Of a stretch of 64,000 bases of DNA, positions 62,405 to 64,000 are shown piece by piece (within the stretch, counting starts at the first letter, position 1; every line of letters starts with the position of its first letter). The notes beneath the pieces were generated by a model. The model saw nothing but the letters and a program-made list of their open reading frames with translations. It searched no databases and was not told where the DNA came from. This DNA comes from Chrysogorgia sp. JL179-B06 (lineage: Eukaryota > Cnidaria > Anthozoa > Scleralcyonacea > Chrysogorgiidae), in assembly GCA_035772405.1 (NCBI GenBank), contig JAYKKM010000114.1, positions 804,001 to 868,000 of the forward strand. Direction: 5' to 3'. Made by a program: the position numbers and the translations under genes.

Positions 62405-63136
62405 TTCGCGAAACAACCGGCCACCTGTTAGTATGCAAATTAGTTAATGTTGTTAACCAATCAAAAGAGCGCCATTTTGCTATCCATTTGGATACTTGTT
62501 TGGATAAAACATTTGTTGTGGACGCTGGTGTGAATTGACCAATCAAAAGAGCGCCATTTCGCTATCCATTTGGATAAAACATCACCACTAGAATAAAAAT
62601 CTAGTGGGTTTTTTTCGCGCGTGAATTGAGACAACAGCAGAACACGTCGGTCGTAGTTTGTCAAACAAAAATGCGAAAATGACGAAACGACACTTTCTAT
62701 TTTTCTAAATATGCGAAAATGACGAAGCGACACTTTCTATTTTTAAATATGTGAAAATGTTGAAACGACACTTTCTATTTTTTTTAAAATGCGAAAATGA
62801 CGAAGCGACACACTCTATTTTTAAAATATGACTGAAATAACACCAAATTTAGCGAAAATTGTGATTTGGTATAAATTTGGTATTGTTTCGTTGGTCTCGC
62901 GTGTGTTTGACATCAATTGAGTAGAAAACGTGAGGGGTGTCTAGCTTGATTAACGACCGCCATAGTAGTATAGAGAGTGGGGGTACGAGCTTATTCGATG
63001 TTTTCCGTGAATATAGAATTACCAAAATGACAGCGAATTTTGTCGAGCCGTGGTTTGACACAAATTTGGTGATGTTTTGGTAATTATATTCACGGTTAAC
63101 ATCGATTGGGCTCGTACCCCCACTCTCTATACTACT
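62375..63136 (-). repeat. Polinton terminal inverted repeat, right (762 bp)
   Basis: Counterpart of 40085-40806, with four copies of the 37-bp unit (about 62,668-62,822) against three on the left. Confidence 0.92.
62964..63136. repeat. Right terminal 173-bp imperfect palindrome
   Basis: Same length and same self-complementary structure as 40085-40257. The two ends are in matching orientation (no flip-flop inversion between them). Confidence 0.88.
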
Positions 63137-63142
63137 AACATC
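63137..63142. repeat. Polinton target-site duplication, right copy
   Basis: AACATC directly after the terminal ACTACT. Confidence 0.92.
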
Positions 63143-63970
63143 ATGTTCAATGAAAAGTAAGGTGAAACCTGAGACTGTTCAAAAGTGGTTCACCCGGTTT
63201 GACAAAGAGTTTCAAACTATTTCATGGTTGGAATACTCAACAGAAAAAGAAAAAGGCATAAACGTTGTCACACAGTTGAAGTGTAAAGTTTAAGAAATAC
63301 AAGGAGAGAATAATAGGCTGCAGAAATTTTAGTGATAAATGGGTAGTAACAGTGTAAAAACATCAAGTGTTAGAGAACATGCCATGTCAGACCAGCATGT
63401 CCATGCCATGAATCTGCACAAAAAAGAAGTCGCCCGATCTGAAGGCAAGTCGCTTGTTAGTAGAGAAGCCCCTATTATATAATCTCTGGAAAACCTTTCA
63501 AAAGAAGAGCTGGAGAAAATAAAGATAAAATTTGGCATATTTTGTGGCAGCAGAGCAAATGGCTTTTTCAAACTACCCCAGTATCTGTGCTCTGGAGAAA
63601 CGACATGGTGTGGATATACCTAAATGCTAATGCCTGCAAAGACTGTATGTATTGCTGATATTGAGAATGAGGACTTGATATCTGCAGTAGCACAAGCAAA
63701 GTTCTTCTCTCTGTTAATGGACGGCTCAACGGACAAGGGCAATGCGGGCAATGCGGACAATGAGGCTACTCTTGTTGTATGGTGTGATCCGGAAGGTGAA
63801 AATGAAAAAGTTTGCACCAAGATCGGGTATTTGACTGTTTATCGACCACACCATGTGACTGCTGAAGGGCTTTTTGAAACTGTGAATAACAGTCTTCGTT
63901 TTCTTCAAGTTGAAACACTGGATGATGACAATGTTGATGATGAAGCAGTAGATCCAGGGTTGATCTCTCA
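63143..63970 (+). pseudogene. TTF/hAT-type zinc-finger gene, part right of the Polinton
   Basis: Continues the frame of the 40,044 exon: CSMKSKVKPETVQKWFTRF, ISWLEYSTEKEKGINVV, then in shifting frames KYKERIIGCRNFSDKWVV, SSVREHAMSDQHVHAMNL, and later KFFSLLMDGSTDKGN and TVYRPHHVTAEGLFETVN. The pattern (TTF-type zinc finger, then FSxxxDGSTD) is that of hAT-transposase-derived KIAA1586/ZNF862-like proteins. At least three frame changes and stops near 63,294, 63,375 and 63,480 suggest a pseudogene or poor sequence. A 9-bp unit GGCAATGCG is tandemly repeated at 63,738-63,755. Confidence 0.6.
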
Positions 63971-64000
63971 CGTAACTAACCCTATTAATAGCAACAAAAA

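Larger units (their letters stand above)
40085..63136. mobile_element. Polinton/Maverick (adintovirus-type) element, complete, 23,052 bp
   Basis: Defined by inverted repeats starting AGTAGTATAGAG, flanked by a perfect 6-bp duplication. It encodes integrase, protein-primed PolB, packaging ATPase and capsid proteins, the full Polinton core except a recognisable cysteine protease. Length without the inserted 4.6-kb retrotransposon and its duplicated 5 bp is about 18.5 kb, normal for the class. Gene blocks: minus 40,777-47,383, plus 47,408-50,973, minus 51,071-52,338, plus 52,473-62,404. Integration is by the retroviral-type integrase; replication is by PolB with a terminal protein in related systems. 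Confidence 0.95.

Overview
This window is animal nuclear DNA. It has spliced genes with GT-AG introns, AT-rich spacers, SINEs, MITEs and many transposon families known mainly from marine invertebrates. A cnidarian or another early-branching or marine invertebrate is the best guess; the species cannot be named from the sequence. There is no bacterial-style gene organisation. Almost every recognisable coding region belongs to, or derives from, a mobile element.

Region 1 (1-40,000) is a transposon graveyard with some well-preserved elements. It holds a decayed uncharacterised repeat gene (about 1.2-2.8 kb), a spliced KRBA2-like integrase-domain gene (3.6-5.35 kb, +), a two-exon alpha-kinase gene broken by frameshifts (5.67-7.30 kb, -), and a multi-exon MULE-like transposase gene on the minus strand (17.1 to 8.1 kb). 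That gene is split by a complete 7,178-bp AcademH-like DNA transposon (9,491-16,668). The transposon has 84-bp terminal inverted repeats, a 9-bp target duplication, a RecQ-like helicase gene and a four-exon transposase gene whose exons join in frame. A 1.2-kb non-autonomous relative lies just downstream. Next come a Mutator-like transposase (20.8-22.9 kb, -), non-LTR and KDZ transposase fragments, and a near-full-length non-LTR retrotransposon with an N-terminal 2A-like motif (25.5-28.9 kb, +). A 261-bp-period tRNA-derived SINE array folded into a palindrome follows (29.3-30.9 kb), then MITEs, a palindromic Penelope-like remnant with a hammerhead-ribozyme-like core, and a few gene fragments.

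Region 2 (40,085-63,136) is a complete Polinton/Maverick (adintovirus-type) element of 23,052 bp. It is flanked by the perfect 6-bp target duplication AACATC and sits inside the coding exon of a TTF/hAT-type zinc-finger gene. Its terminal inverted repeats are 722 and 762 bp. Each begins with a 173-bp imperfect palindrome, and each reaches into the adjacent gene, so the two terminal proteins share the same nine C-terminal residues. Genes seen: packaging ATPase, major capsid protein, penton-like minor capsid protein, retroviral-type integrase with chromodomain, a tandemly duplicated membrane/coiled-coil gene, a fibre-like protein, a Bro-N/VRR-NUC/zinc-finger protein, thymidine kinase, a VLTF3-like zinc-ribbon protein, several small membrane proteins and a protein-primed family B DNA polymerase. 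No adenovirus-type protease was recognised.

Nested inside the polymerase gene, immediately after the Exo I motif, is a Ty3/gypsy (mag-like) LTR retrotransposon of 4,593 bp (55,352-59,944). It has identical 137-bp LTRs and a 5-bp target duplication, so it is a recent insertion that disabled the polymerase. Many ORFs in all these elements are broken by single-base shifts; decay and assembly indels cannot be told apart from this sequence alone.

The three-layer nest (retrotransposon in Polinton in zinc-finger gene) and the two-layer nest (AcademH in MULE-like gene) give a relative insertion history.
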